Source of the DNA: Sulfurimonas crateris
GTDB taxonomy: Bacteria; Campylobacterota; Campylobacteria; Campylobacterales; Sulfurimonadaceae
Assembly (NCBI RefSeq): GCF_005217605.1
Contig: NZ_SZPX01000001.1
Location: 431,380 to 495,379 of the forward strand
Direction: 5' to 3'
Length of the DNA stretch: 64,000 bases
The notes under the pieces are model-generated. The model was not told where the DNA came from and searched no databases. It was given only the letters and a program-made list of their open reading frames with translations. Positions 34,014 to 42,353 of the stretch are shown here, one piece after another (position 1 is the first letter of the stretch; each line of letters begins with the position of its first letter). The translations under genes were made by a program, and so were the position numbers.

Positions 34014-35160
34014 TAATTTTATATGTTCAGACGGTTCTTTTTACGTTAGAAAAGATACAAATATGATCTATGTACAAGGTACCGTAAACGGCAAACATTA
34101 TAAGAAAAGCATAGGCAAAAAAGCGACTCCACTAAATAAAAAATGGGTGGAGCGGCAAAACCCTATGCAGGTTCTTTTGAAATTAATCGGTGTTGATATA
34201 AACGAAACTAAAAAAACTTCGTTTGAGAGTTTTGGATTGAGGGTTCTTAGGTCAAATTCTGAGTATCGAGGGGAAGAGACCCAGAAAGACTACGAAAGTA
34301 TCTTTAATAGGTTAATTCTACCATATTTTGAGAAGATTGAGTTTCATGAGATCAGTGCTTTAGATGTCACTGAGTTCCTAGGAACCTTGCAGAGTAAGCA
34401 TGGATATTGTTACGATAGATGCATCAGAGTCAAGCGGGTTCTAGTAAATATTTTAAAAGCTGCTTTTGATGAGCAGCTAATGCCTCACAATGTGATGAGT
34501 ATGCAATTGGTCGAAAAGTTTAAGTTCAAACAAACTCCAAGAAAAACAAAAGTCTATAAGGTGTCTGAGGCACAACAAATCTTGAGCTTATCGAAAGGAT
34601 GGCTCAAGATTTTTTTAGAACTTTCCTTAAAATATGGACTTCGTACGGGTGAAGCTATAGGTCTTAAATGGTCTGACTTTGATTTGGAACGAGGATATTT
34701 GCAAATTCATAGAAGTATCTCAAAAGGTAGAATTAGCGATGTATCGGCAATAGCCCACGAGAATAAAAATCATAATCGGGAAATATTCTTATTTCCCGAG
34801 ACCATTGAACTTTTGAAATCTTATGCAAATTTTCGTCCAGATGATGAGTGGCTCTTCGTTTCAAAAGATGGAAAGCCATTCAAAAACGCGAAAACTATTG
34901 TCGATTTTCATTTTAGACCGTTTCTTGAGGAGATAGGTGTTGAGTATAAAACACTCTATGCTACAAGACGGACTTATGTCTCAATGATGAACCAATCTTC
35001 AAAAGTTTCACTTGAGGATATTCAAGAAGTGGTAGGACATGTGAAAGGTTCAAGTGTAACAACTAAGCATTATGACTTGGATTGTCTCGAAGATGTTCAT
35101 AAACAGAAAAAAGCAGAGGAAAAATCTAAGATCTTCAATGCGTTGCTACATATAGCTTAA
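34006..35160 (+). CDS. int: Tyrosine integrase
   Basis: 384 residues. N-terminal arm-binding part (FYVRKDTNMIYVQGTVNG-like start), core-binding SAM-like helices (about 70-175) and catalytic domain. Visible catalytic residues: Arg213 in YGLRTGEAIGLKW, Arg321 in LYATRRTY, His345 in VVGHVKG and the nucleophile Tyr356 in TTKHYDL. The usual His of the HxxR box is replaced by Tyr318, an accepted variant in some members. It lies 89 bases from the right attachment core, transcribed toward it. It should catalyse excision and integration at the anticodon-loop core. Complete length, so it is likely active. Confidence 0.93.
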   Translation: MNNNFICSDGSFYVRKDTNMIYVQGTVNGKHYKKSIGKKATPLNKKWVERQNPMQVLLKLIGVDINETKKTSFESFGLRVLRSNSEYRGEETQKDYESIFNRLILPYFEKIEFHEISALDVTEFLGTLQSKHGYCYDRCIRVKRVLVNILKAAFDEQLMPHNVMSMQLVEKFKFKQTPRKTKVYKVSEAQQILSLSKGWLKIFLELSLKYGLRTGEAIGLKWSDFDLERGYLQIHRSISKGRISDVSAIAHENKNHNREIFLFPETIELLKSYANFRPDDEWLFVSKDGKPFKNAKTIVDFHFRPFLEEIGVEYKTLYATRRTYVSMMNQSSKVSLEDIQEVVGHVKGSSVTTKHYDLDCLEDVHKQKKAEEKSKIFNALLHIA

Positions 35161-35177
35161 GTCAATATTTAGTTTCG

Positions 35178-35197
35178 TTTTCTCGGATTTTTCTCGG
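35178..35197 (+). repeat. Right pair of integrase arm-type repeats
   Basis: ttttctcgg at 35178-35186 and 35189-35197, 11 bp apart, matching the left pair at 5518-5537 in sequence, spacing and orientation. Lies between the integrase stop and the right core. Confidence 0.6.
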
Positions 35198-35202
35198 TTT
35201 AT

Positions 35203-35231
35203 AAAAATGGAGTTTTCAAAGCTCCATTTTT
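35203..35231 (+). terminator. Terminator after the integrase gene
   Basis: aaaaatggag (35203-35212) pairs with ctccattttt (35222-35231), ten base pairs ending in a T run. Symmetric, so it may also stop transcription coming from the right. Confidence 0.75.
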
Positions 35232-35249
35232 AGGGCTATCTTGGTCTCC

Positions 35250-35265
35250 CACGCTACCTTGAGGG
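35250..35265 (+). repeat. attR core (16 bp)
   Basis: Identical to 5294-5309. The bases before it (ttggtctcc) are element DNA and do not match a tRNA D-arm; those after it continue as the host tRNA. Confidence 0.88.
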
Positions 35266-35312
35266 GGTAGTGCCTTACGGGTGTGAGAGTTCAAATCTCT
35301 CCGATCGCACCA
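35266..35312 (+). pseudogene. tRNA-Leu(GAG) 3' half, displaced by the island
   Basis: ggtag closes the anticodon stem, followed by the variable arm, T-arm gagag-ttcaaat-ctctc, acceptor CGATCGC and ACCA. It matches the 5' half at 5272-5309 exactly in the acceptor. No promoter reads into a complete tRNA here. The 202-base gap from here to the next gene shows nothing else convincing. Confidence 0.9.
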
Positions 35313-35514
35313 TTCCTTTATATAACTCCGCTTTAAATCATTAATACTCTTTTCTCCATTTGTGTGATATCATAATTTCGAAATATTTCAAAAAGATATT
35401 TCAGAGCATTTTTAAATTCTTGTTGTAAAAGCTTTGGCACTGCAAAGTAGCATAAATCAGCTTTTATATTTATATCAGTATATGTACTAGACATATCAAA
35501 CAAAAAGGATTTCT

Positions 35515-35874
35515 ATGAAAAAAACTGTTTTAAAAATATTATGTGCTGCATTTCTTGTAGCCGCTCCATCGGCAATTCTCGCTGAAGATAGCGAATCAGG
35601 TTATGAAAACAAAAATGAAAAACCAAGAGCTGAGAAGCGTCAAGATTCAGACAGAAAGGCTGAAAACAGAGTAAAAAAAGAGGAGCGCAAAGCTGAAAAA
35701 GAGCAGCGTAAATCCCAAAAGAGAGCAACAAAAGAGGAGCGTAAAGCTGAGAAAGAGCAACGCAAGTCTGAGAAAAAAGAGTCTAAAGCAAAGAAAGATA
35801 AAAAAGAGAAAAATAACTCTGAGAAGAAAGAGCGCAGAAATAAAAAAGAGAAAGAAGATGACTCTGATGATTAA
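35515..35874 (+). CDS. Secreted Lys/Glu-rich repeat protein (119 aa)
   Basis: Signal peptide: MKKTVLKILCAAFLVAAPSA with a likely cut after LA (about residue 23) before EDSES. The mature part is almost only Lys, Glu, Arg, Asp and Ser, with two copies of EERKAEKEQRKS about 22 residues apart, so it is a highly charged helical or disordered periplasmic protein. No enzyme motif. Similar charged repeats can bind nucleic acid, metals or other envelope parts; function not known. It is the first core gene after the island, with aaaagga as ribosome site. Confidence 0.65.
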   Translation: MKKTVLKILCAAFLVAAPSAILAEDSESGYENKNEKPRAEKRQDSDRKAENRVKKEERKAEKEQRKSQKRATKEERKAEKEQRKSEKKESKAKKDKKEKNNSEKKERRNKKEKEDDSDD

Positions 35875-35879
35875 TCAGC

Positions 35880-35902
35880 AGCAGAGCCTTTGAAGCTCTG
35901 CT
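35880..35902. terminator. Hairpin between convergent genes
   Basis: agcagagc (35880-35887) pairs with gctctgct (35895-35902), loop of 7. Lies between the + strand charged-protein gene and the - strand pldA gene; no long T run, so strength is uncertain. Confidence 0.55.
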
Positions 35903-35913
35903 TAGATAAATAT

Positions 35914-36852
35914 CTATCTAGAGAATAAAAATCCAAATCCTACTCTGCTTTGATGGTGATTATAATCTACCAAACTTGCCCCGTAGCCGTTAAATATCTT
36001 AATATACCAGAAATTGTTTTTGGAGTTTCCTGTAGGGTGTGACCATTCAGCCTTGATAGAGCCTCTGTTATTTCCGTTAAAACGAAGATTGTTTTGCCAT
36101 GTCAAATCAAACTGATGCTTTTTAAGAAAATAGTTTAACTTTAAATGCCCATACCCAAGATAAGAGGTTATATCTTTGTTATCATCTCCTGCATCTGCTA
36201 CCCATGCTCTAACGCTTGCCATAAAATTTCCATTGTAAAAAATGGACTCAAAATAGATTCTATTCCATGACCTAGAGAGTGGTGCTCCCATCCCGTTTGA
36301 CTCATGCAAAAAGCCAAACTTAACAGCTTTAAATCCAAACTCAGAGAACTCTTTATCTTCAATAGGCAAGGTAAGCCATACTTCAGGTCTGTAGTTTGTT
36401 TCACGAAATGGAGAAGAGTCTGAATAAAGCTGCCACCACACCTCTTGCGTGTATCCCAAACTTATTATCTCATTTAAGCCAAATAGATTGTAGCTTAGAT
36501 CTTTTTTTAAACTTATTTGAAATTCTGCTTCGATATTTTTGTCAAATTGTTCATAGTTTGGGTAGATGGCAGGATCTTTTTGTTCATAATCTTTTGTTGT
36601 ATATGCAAAAGGAAGAAAATAATTTTTTTCATATGGAAGCAAGCCGAAGTTACTAAAAATTTTTGCCACCATCGTCTCTCTTGAATCTGAATCTTTTGGC
36701 ATATCAAGATGTTGAAAAAGAAAAAGTTTTTTTGCTTCATCTTCATTTGTTTCTGTAGCTTCGATCTCTTTACTACTATCTATCTCATGAGCCATAAGAG
36801 AATAGTTCACTGCTAAAAGCAAAGCAATAAAGAGTGAAGAGGCATTTTTCAT
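35914..36852 (-). CDS. pldA: Outer-membrane phospholipase A
   Basis: 312 residues with a signal peptide (MKNASSLFIALLLAVNYSLM, cut near AHE). The active site is clear: LHESNGMG with His183 and Ser185, and SRSWNR with Asn197. The Ser-to-Asn distance of 12 matches OMPLA of E. coli (Ser144 and Asn156). The remaining sequence is beta-barrel-like with aromatic and Asn/Gly-rich strands, ending SRVGFGFLFSR with a terminal aromatic. It hydrolyses phospholipids that reach the outer leaflet and keeps the membrane asymmetric. A cupin gene lies 10 bases upstream in the same direction, so they may be cotranscribed. The N-terminal linker is longer than in E. coli. Confidence 0.92.
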   Translation of the reverse strand: MKNASSLFIALLLAVNYSLMAHEIDSSKEIEATETNEDEAKKLFLFQHLDMPKDSDSRETMVAKIFSNFGLLPYEKNYFLPFAYTTKDYEQKDPAIYPNYEQFDKNIEAEFQISLKKDLSYNLFGLNEIISLGYTQEVWWQLYSDSSPFRETNYRPEVWLTLPIEDKEFSEFGFKAVKFGFLHESNGMGAPLSRSWNRIYFESIFYNGNFMASVRAWVADAGDDNKDITSYLGYGHLKLNYFLKKHQFDLTWQNNLRFNGNNRGSIKAEWSHPTGNSKNNFWYIKIFNGYGASLVDYNHHQSRVGFGFLFSR

Positions 36853-36862
36853 ATAAAAATAT

Positions 36863-37219
36863 TTACTTAATGATTGTTATGCAATCTTCGCCTTTGGGGA
36901 CAAGACACAAAAAACTATATGCTTCATCTCCTAAGGTTTTGTAGCTATGGGAAAGACCTGCAGGGATAAGCAGAACACCGCCCGCTTTTGCTTCAAAACT
37001 CTCATCTCCGATTTGTACAAGTGCGCGTCCAGAGAGCACATACTGCTCGTGCTCTACGCTATTTGTATGAAGAGGCATATGTCCGCCCGCTTCTATTATA
37101 AAGTTTCTCATCGCAAAATTTGGTGACTCATCAGGAGATAAAAGCATCTTCATCGAGACCCCTTTACCAGCACTTTGAGGAGCTGCCTCAATTAAATCTA
37201 TCTGTTTATGTAGGTACAT
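36863..37219 (-). CDS. Cupin domain protein (118 aa)
   Basis: Single-domain cupin. Motif 1 is HTNSVEHEQYVLSG (His and Glu ligands, about 51-64), motif 2 GVLLIPAGLSHSYK (about 81-94), so a metal site is likely. Small cupins of this kind act as isomerases, dioxygenases or sensors; the reaction cannot be told. It is divergent from cysK (71 bases between starts) and lies just upstream of pldA. Confidence 0.8.
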   Translation of the reverse strand: MYLHKQIDLIEAAPQSAGKGVSMKMLLSPDESPNFAMRNFIIEAGGHMPLHTNSVEHEQYVLSGRALVQIGDESFEAKAGGVLLIPAGLSHSYKTLGDEAYSFLCLVPKGEDCITIIK

Positions 37220-37289
37220 TATAGCCTCCTATAATAATATTTTTGGTAGCATATCATAAATTGTGTTTGATTTACTTGGGGGAGTGTTT

Positions 37290-38213
37290 ATGAAAATTGC
37301 AAATAATATAACGGAACTGATAGGGAATACACCTTTGGTCAGATTAAATAAAGTATCAAAGCTGACGGGTGCGAATATAATTGCAAAGTGTGAGTTTATG
37401 AATCCTACAAGTTCTGTAAAAGATAGAATAGGTTTTAATATGATCAGACGTGCGATAGAAGCAGGGGATATAACGGATAGTACTACAGTAATCGAGCCGA
37501 CAAGCGGTAACACTGGAATTGCACTTGCGGCAAACTGTGCAGCGCTTAATATAAAACTTATTTTGACAATGCCTGAATCTATGAGCTTGGAGAGAAGAAA
37601 GCTGCTTAAGGCGCTTGGCGCCGAGTTGGTTTTGACTCCCGCGCCGCTAGGGATGAGCGGTGCCATCGCAAAAGCGGATGAGCTTCAAAAAGAGATTCAA
37701 AACTCAATAGTTCTGCAGCAGTTCAAAAACCCTTCAAATCCTGAGATCCATGAGTTGACAACTGCGAAGGAGATACTTCGCGATACGGATAATAAATTGG
37801 ACGCTTTTATTGCAGCGGTAGGAACTGGAGGCACTCTGAGCGGTACATCAAAAGTCCTAAAAAAGGAGATAGCAAATATTGCAATATTTGCGGTCGAGCC
37901 TGCAAGTTCTGCCGTGCTTTCAGGTGAGAGTGCAGGTCCGCACGCTATACAGGGTATCGGCGCAGGATTTATTCCTGACACTCTGGACACGACCGTATAT
38001 GGTGAAGTGATAAAGGTGAGCAATGAAGATGCTATAAACACCGCAAAAATGTTAGCAAAAGATGAGGGTCTGCTTGTAGGTATATCGGCTGGAGCAAACG
38101 TATATGCAACGATGCAGATCGCTCAAAGAGCGGAGTTTAAGGGAAAAACTCTTTTGACCGTTCTTTGCGATACAGGCGAGAGGTATCTAAGTACAGAACT
38201 CTTTGATGAATAA
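37290..38213 (+). CDS. cysK: Cysteine synthase A (O-acetylserine sulfhydrylase)
   Basis: 307 residues. ATG 37290 preceded by ggggag; an earlier TTG frame extension at 37263 lacks support. The PLP lysine is Lys44 in SSVKDRIG; EPTSGNTGIALA (about 67-78) binds the substrate carboxylate; GTGGTLSGTSK (about 178-188) is the phosphate loop. It makes cysteine from O-acetylserine and sulphide. It overlaps the aminotransferase gene by 8 bases, so the two are coupled. Confidence 0.93.
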   Translation: MKIANNITELIGNTPLVRLNKVSKLTGANIIAKCEFMNPTSSVKDRIGFNMIRRAIEAGDITDSTTVIEPTSGNTGIALAANCAALNIKLILTMPESMSLERRKLLKALGAELVLTPAPLGMSGAIAKADELQKEIQNSIVLQQFKNPSNPEIHELTTAKEILRDTDNKLDAFIAAVGTGGTLSGTSKVLKKEIANIAIFAVEPASSAVLSGESAGPHAIQGIGAGFIPDTLDTTVYGEVIKVSNEDAINTAKMLAKDEGLLVGISAGANVYATMQIAQRAEFKGKTLLTVLCDTGERYLSTELFDE

Positions 38214-38805
38214 ACTTTTTTTAGAAACAATACGGGTTGTTGATGGAGAGGTTTTTAACATACTCTACCACCAGAAAAGATATGAGAGTGTACTGAAAAA
38301 ATTTAATATTAAAAATCCGCAAAACCTGCTTGAGCATATAGAGCCTCCAAAAGTAGGAACTTACAGATGCCGTTTGCTTTATGATATATCTAAGATGCCC
38401 CATACTGTTGACGTTACATATCATGAGTATAAAAAAAGAGATACAGGCTCTTTAAAACTTATCTACGATGACAATATAGAGTACTCTTTAAAGTCTGCAG
38501 ACAGAGGTAAATTGGAGGCTCTTTATGAGCAAAGAGGCAGCTGTGATGATGTGTTGATAGTAAAAAACTCTCTTATAACAGATACTACGATAGCAAACAT
38601 AGCTTTTTATGACTCAAATAGATGGTTGACTCCAAAGCAGCCGCTTCTAAAGGGAACTACCAGAGAACTGCTACTTATGGAGAAAAAAATATTTGAAGAG
38701 GATATCTATGTAGAAGATCTAAAAAAGTTCTCTAAAGTCGCACTTATGAATGCTATGATAGATTTTGATATAATTACAAAAAACATAAAGGAAATTTTTT
38801 GCTAG
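38206..38805 (+). CDS. Class IV aminotransferase-like (PabC-type) protein
   Basis: 199 residues, shorter than the usual 270-300 for aminodeoxychorismate lyase. The start ATG 38206 lies inside the cysK stop region; a TTG directly before is possible. Motifs: start LFLETIRVVDGEVFN with HQKRYES, and DTTIANIAFYDSNRW followed by PKQPLLKGTTRELLL, typical of the class IV PLP fold (Thr and phosphate loops). It probably makes p-aminobenzoate for folate or acts on a branched chain; the short length leaves this open. Next gene overlaps by 7 bases. Confidence 0.75.
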   Translation: MNKLFLETIRVVDGEVFNILYHQKRYESVLKKFNIKNPQNLLEHIEPPKVGTYRCRLLYDISKMPHTVDVTYHEYKKRDTGSLKLIYDDNIEYSLKSADRGKLEALYEQRGSCDDVLIVKNSLITDTTIANIAFYDSNRWLTPKQPLLKGTTRELLLMEKKIFEEDIYVEDLKKFSKVALMNAMIDFDIITKNIKEIFC

Positions 38806-39260
38806 ATAACCTGATAGAGGATAGAGATTTTGCAAAAATAATGCAAAAAAACATAGAGAGCCTAATTATCCTTCTTTTTGAAAAAGATCAAAATTTCGGC
38901 ATTTTGTGTAAAATCGAGCAGATAACTTTTGAACCCGCACTGCCAAGTGAGATAAGCGCAGAGTTTAGACCGATGACACTCTTTTTTCTTGCCGGATATA
39001 CTTTTGATACTGCAAGCATAGTAGGGGATAAATTGGTTTTTGAAGCCGGTTTTGGCTCTGATAATTTTGGCAGTGTAGTAAGTGTGCCGCTTTTGAGTAT
39101 TATGCAGATAATAGTAGATGAGACACCGCTGCTGATAAATCTATCAAGCTATAAGAAAGATAGTGATAAACCTGCTAAAAAAACTGATGAAGGTGGAGTG
39201 AAAAACTCGATGGCATCTTTTTTATCAAACCCTGAAAACTCAAAGTTTTTTAAAAAATAG
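38799..39260 (+). CDS. Conserved hypothetical protein (153 aa)
   Basis: TTG start at 38799 with aaagga upstream; it overlaps the aminotransferase gene by 7 bases. Soluble protein with alternating strands and helices and a Lys/Ser-rich C-terminus (KKDSDKPAKKTDEGG). Not assigned to a family. It looks like a Campylobacterota-specific gene; convergent with the LysR gene 14 bases downstream. Confidence 0.65.
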   Translation: MLDNLIEDRDFAKIMQKNIESLIILLFEKDQNFGILCKIEQITFEPALPSEISAEFRPMTLFFLAGYTFDTASIVGDKLVFEAGFGSDNFGSVVSVPLLSIMQIIVDETPLLINLSSYKKDSDKPAKKTDEGGVKNSMASFLSNPENSKFFKK

Positions 39261-39273
39261 CCTTTTTTCGAGG

Positions 39274-40176
39274 TTATACCTTATTTAGAGATAGAAGATA
39301 GTTTACGACATTGTCGACGAATGCATCATGTTTTCTCTCTTTAGAGTATGCAATATAGAAACTTCTCTCTATTTTATAGTTTTTAAGTCTTGCTTCAAAA
39401 AGCTTTCCTTCGGCAACTTCATTTGCTATAACATGCTTTGACATAACCGAAACAACCGGTCTCTCTGTGGTCGGATCTGCATGCAGAATCGACTCTTTGA
39501 TCGCCGTTGGACTGCCTAAAATACCAAGAACATGAAAGTTGCTACACTGAACACCCATCTCATCAAAAACTTCACTTGTCAATTTTCTTGTATGAGAAGC
39601 CTCATCTCTGCATATCCAGTCAAATCCAAGCAGATCATCTGCAGTTAGATGTTTTTTGAGTGGCTGGTTTGAAAAAACAACAAGTTCATCTTGTACCCAC
39701 TCTCTGTAGATAATACCGTCTCTAAATACAGGAGACTCTATAAGGGCAATATCGATCTTTTTGTCTTCAAGCTGGTCTATCATTTCGCAAGATAGTCCTA
39801 CATTCATATATACGTTGTTGTTTATTCTCTTTTTTATCTCGCTGAGATAGTTTGGCAGAATATAGTTTCCTATCGCATTTGATGAACCGACAACAAAAGT
39901 AAAGTCCTTATTGATGATCTTTAAGAGCTCTTTTTCACTGTTTACAATCGCTTTTTCAAGTCTTAATGCTATCCTAAAAAGATCTTCACCCTCTTTTGTA
40001 AGAAGTATGCCGTTCTTTTTTCTCTCAACTATTTTCGTATCAAGGTAATCCTCGATAAATTTGATTTGTTGAGTAACTGCTGGCTGAGAAATGCCGAGTT
40101 TTGCAGATGCTTTTGAAAAACTTTTCTCTTTTATGACCATCAAAAAGGTTTGTAGTTTTGCAAAATCTTTTAACAT
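39274..40176 (-). CDS. LysR-family transcriptional regulator
   Basis: 300 residues. N-terminal helix-turn-helix: LQTFLMVIKEKSFSKASAKL, then ISQPAVTQQIKFIEDYL, the LysR motif. The effector-binding domain follows with NVYMNVGLSCEMIDQLEDK. Ribosome site aggaa before the ATG. Its effector and targets are not evident; LysR proteins often control a neighbour, and the divergent gene is the helicase gene at 40305, with a shared region of about 110-130 bases that contains -10 boxes on both strands. Confidence 0.9.
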   Translation of the reverse strand: MLKDFAKLQTFLMVIKEKSFSKASAKLGISQPAVTQQIKFIEDYLDTKIVERKKNGILLTKEGEDLFRIALRLEKAIVNSEKELLKIINKDFTFVVGSSNAIGNYILPNYLSEIKKRINNNVYMNVGLSCEMIDQLEDKKIDIALIESPVFRDGIIYREWVQDELVVFSNQPLKKHLTADDLLGFDWICRDEASHTRKLTSEVFDEMGVQCSNFHVLGILGSPTAIKESILHADPTTERPVVSVMSKHVIANEVAEGKLFEARLKNYKIERSFYIAYSKERKHDAFVDNVVNYLLSLNKV

Positions 40177-40267
40177 AATAATTCCTATAAGTTTAAATAA
40201 TAAGCGAAAGTATAACCCATTATTATAATTAATGCAATAGTTTTGTAATAATTTATAACTTTTTGGC

Positions 40268-40273
40268 TATAAT
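40268..40273 (+). promoter_or_regulatory. -10 box (TATAAT) of the helicase operon
   Basis: TATAAT in ttttggctataataattt, with no clear -35. Transcription should start near 40280, so ATG 40287 would have almost no leader, while ATG 40305 has about 25 bases. This favours the second start. The reverse strand shows TATAAT (40222-40227) or TATACT (40209-40214) for the LysR gene. Confidence 0.55.
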
Positions 40274-40304
40274 AATTTAAACCAATATGAATAGTGGCAA
40301 AGAT

Positions 40305-42353
40305 ATGGAAAAAATATTTAGCAAATTAAATGAGTCGCAAGCTTCTGCTGTAAAAACAACAGAGGGACCTGTGCTAATTTTAGCCGGTGCAGGAAGCGGT
40401 AAGACTACGACGATAGTCTCTCGTTTGGCATATCTTATAGAGGGAGTCGGGATCCCCGCTTCTAATACGCTTACACTGACATTTACAAACAAAGCAGCAA
40501 AAGAGATGAGAGAGCGTTCATACGCAATGATGGACAATCCCGCTTATCCGCCTCTGCTTTGTACATTTCATAAGTTCGGGCTGCTTTTTTTAAAGTTTCA
40601 TATACATCTTTTAAACAGAGAGAACAACTTTGTAGTAATCGATACCGATGACAAAAAAAGAATCATAAAAAAGATAAACAGCGAGATCCCGACACCGCTG
40701 ATCGCGAGTGAAATATCAAGATATAAAAGTTCCCTTTTGAGCCCAGATGATGCCTACAAACAGTCAGAACTATTTAACTACCAGCAGATCGCAAAAGTTT
40801 ATGAAGAGTATGAAGCTTATCTGCTTGAGAACAATTTAGTCGACTTTGATGATCTGATAGCTTTGACATACAAGCTTTTAAATGAGAACGAAGAGTTGGC
40901 TCGTGCGACATCCGAGCGCTACCGCTACATTATGGTAGATGAGTATCAAGATACAAATGAGTTGCAGCTGAAGCTTCTGCAAAAGTTGTGCAGCTCGCAC
41001 AACAATATATGTGTCGTGGGTGATGATGATCAGAGCATTTACGGCTGGAGAGGCGCTCATATACGAAATATAATGGAGTTTGATCAGGATTTTAAAGATA
41101 CTGCGGTCTTTAAACTTGAGGAGAACTACCGCTCGAAAGACCCTATTTTAAAAGTCGCAAATGCGCTTATAGAGCATAACCGTTCAAGACTCGGTAAAAA
41201 GCTAATACCTACACGAGGCGGCGGTGAGGATGTAACGGTTTTAAACTCAAATGATGAGAATGAAGAGGCAAGAAAGATCGCTTCAAAGATCACGAAACTT
41301 TTGGACTCAGGAGTAAAAGCCGAAAATATAGCGGTGCTTTACCGAGTAAATGTTTTAAGCCGCTCTATTGAAGAGGGGCTTAACCGTGCAGGCATAGCCT
41401 ATAAGCTCGTCGGCGGTCTTAGATTTTACGACAGAGCCGAGATAAAAGATCTTATAAGTTACATAAGAGTGATAACCAATTTTCATGATGACTTCTCATT
41501 TAAACGTATCATAAACAAACCAAAGAGAGGTCTAGGCAAGGCTAGCGTTGATAAAATAGAGCTTGCTGCGCATCAGAAGGGCACCTCTATGTTTGAGTAT
41601 ATAAAAAAGAGCCCGCTATCAGAGTTGGAACAGCTTGTAAGACAAAAAAATGCAAAAACTCTTAAGAAGTTTGTAAAGGATATTCAAGCAGTAGCAAATT
41701 CGGTAACGGAATCTACCTATAACTTTATAGATGTCTTAGAAGATACTTTTCATCTTAAAGATATATACAAAGGTATGCCTGATGAGACGGAGAGAGTTCT
41801 AAATATGGATGAGTTTTACGGTCTGTTTAGAGATTTTGTAAAGAACTCTCCAGAATCTTCGCTTGATGAATTTTTAAATGAGCTTACGCTTCAGAGCGAA
41901 CAGGATCAGGTTGAGGGCGAGAGTATCTATATGATGAGTATTCATGCCTCAAAGGGTCTTGAGTTTGACCATATATTTATCATAGGAATGGAAGAGGGCT
42001 TTTTACCTCTTGTTGGCGATGGCAGTGACCTTGAAGAGGAGAGACGTCTTGGATATGTCTCTTTTACAAGAGCAAAAGAGACGCTTACCCTATCTCACGT
42101 GGAGAGCAGATTTTACAAGGGAAGAAGAAGCGATCTGCAAAAAAGCAGATTTTTTAATGAGGCCGGACTTTGTGAGGGTTCACTGATAGTCGAGAAGAAC
42201 ACCGCTTTTAAAAAGGGTGATCTTGTCAGACATAAAATATTCGGAACAGGAAGAGTGACGGGTGTGAGCAAATCAGGAAGAGAGTTTAAGCTTAATATTA
42301 ATTTTGCCGGCACGAAAAGAGATATATTGGCATCATTTGTAGAAAGACTATGA
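40305..42353 (+). CDS. UvrD/Rep/PcrA-family DNA helicase
   Basis: 682 residues from ATG 40305; an in-frame ATG 18 bases earlier is possible. SF1 motifs: LAGAGSGKTTTI (about 26-37), DEYQDTNELQ (about 213-222), VVGDDDQSIYGWRG (about 237-250), and YVSFTRAKETLTLS near residue 590. It unwinds DNA 3'-5' in repair and recombination. It is the first gene of a helicase-truB-csrA-ispE operon, overlapping truB by 4 bases (ATGA). The C-terminus has a small extra domain with GDLVRHKIFGTGRV, as in PcrA. Confidence 0.93.
   Translation: MEKIFSKLNESQASAVKTTEGPVLILAGAGSGKTTTIVSRLAYLIEGVGIPASNTLTLTFTNKAAKEMRERSYAMMDNPAYPPLLCTFHKFGLLFLKFHIHLLNRENNFVVIDTDDKKRIIKKINSEIPTPLIASEISRYKSSLLSPDDAYKQSELFNYQQIAKVYEEYEAYLLENNLVDFDDLIALTYKLLNENEELARATSERYRYIMVDEYQDTNELQLKLLQKLCSSHNNICVVGDDDQSIYGWRGAHIRNIMEFDQDFKDTAVFKLEENYRSKDPILKVANALIEHNRSRLGKKLIPTRGGGEDVTVLNSNDENEEARKIASKITKLLDSGVKAENIAVLYRVNVLSRSIEEGLNRAGIAYKLVGGLRFYDRAEIKDLISYIRVITNFHDDFSFKRIINKPKRGLGKASVDKIELAAHQKGTSMFEYIKKSPLSELEQLVRQKNAKTLKKFVKDIQAVANSVTESTYNFIDVLEDTFHLKDIYKGMPDETERVLNMDEFYGLFRDFVKNSPESSLDEFLNELTLQSEQDQVEGESIYMMSIHASKGLEFDHIFIIGMEEGFLPLVGDGSDLEEERRLGYVSFTRAKETLTLSHVESRFYKGRRSDLQKSRFFNEAGLCEGSLIVEKNTAFKKGDLVRHKIFGTGRVTGVSKSGREFKLNINFAGTKRDILASFVERL

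Larger units (their letters stand above)
5294..35265. mobile_element. Integrated genomic island carrying defence genes
   Basis: About 30 kb bounded by identical 16-bp cores inside the two halves of a split tRNA-Leu(GAG) gene, with a tyrosine integrase gene next to the right end. Cargo is mostly defence: AAA_14 ATPase, Fic, two AbiE pairs, a primase-helicase fusion, type I restriction-modification with an embedded RecQ/DprA/HNH trio, a Kiwa-like pair and a RexAB-like pair. The right end carries AlpA-like, RepA-like, HTH and integrase genes. No capsid, tail, portal, relaxase or type IV secretion gene is seen, so it is neither a complete prophage nor a conjugative element. It may be mobilised in trans or be a defence island with its own integrase. 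Confidence 0.88.

Noticed and set aside
5294..35265. Complete prophage or conjugative element
   Set aside because: No capsid, portal, terminase, tail, relaxase, mating-pair or type IV secretion genes were seen; only an integrase, AlpA-like, RepA-like and HTH genes are present.
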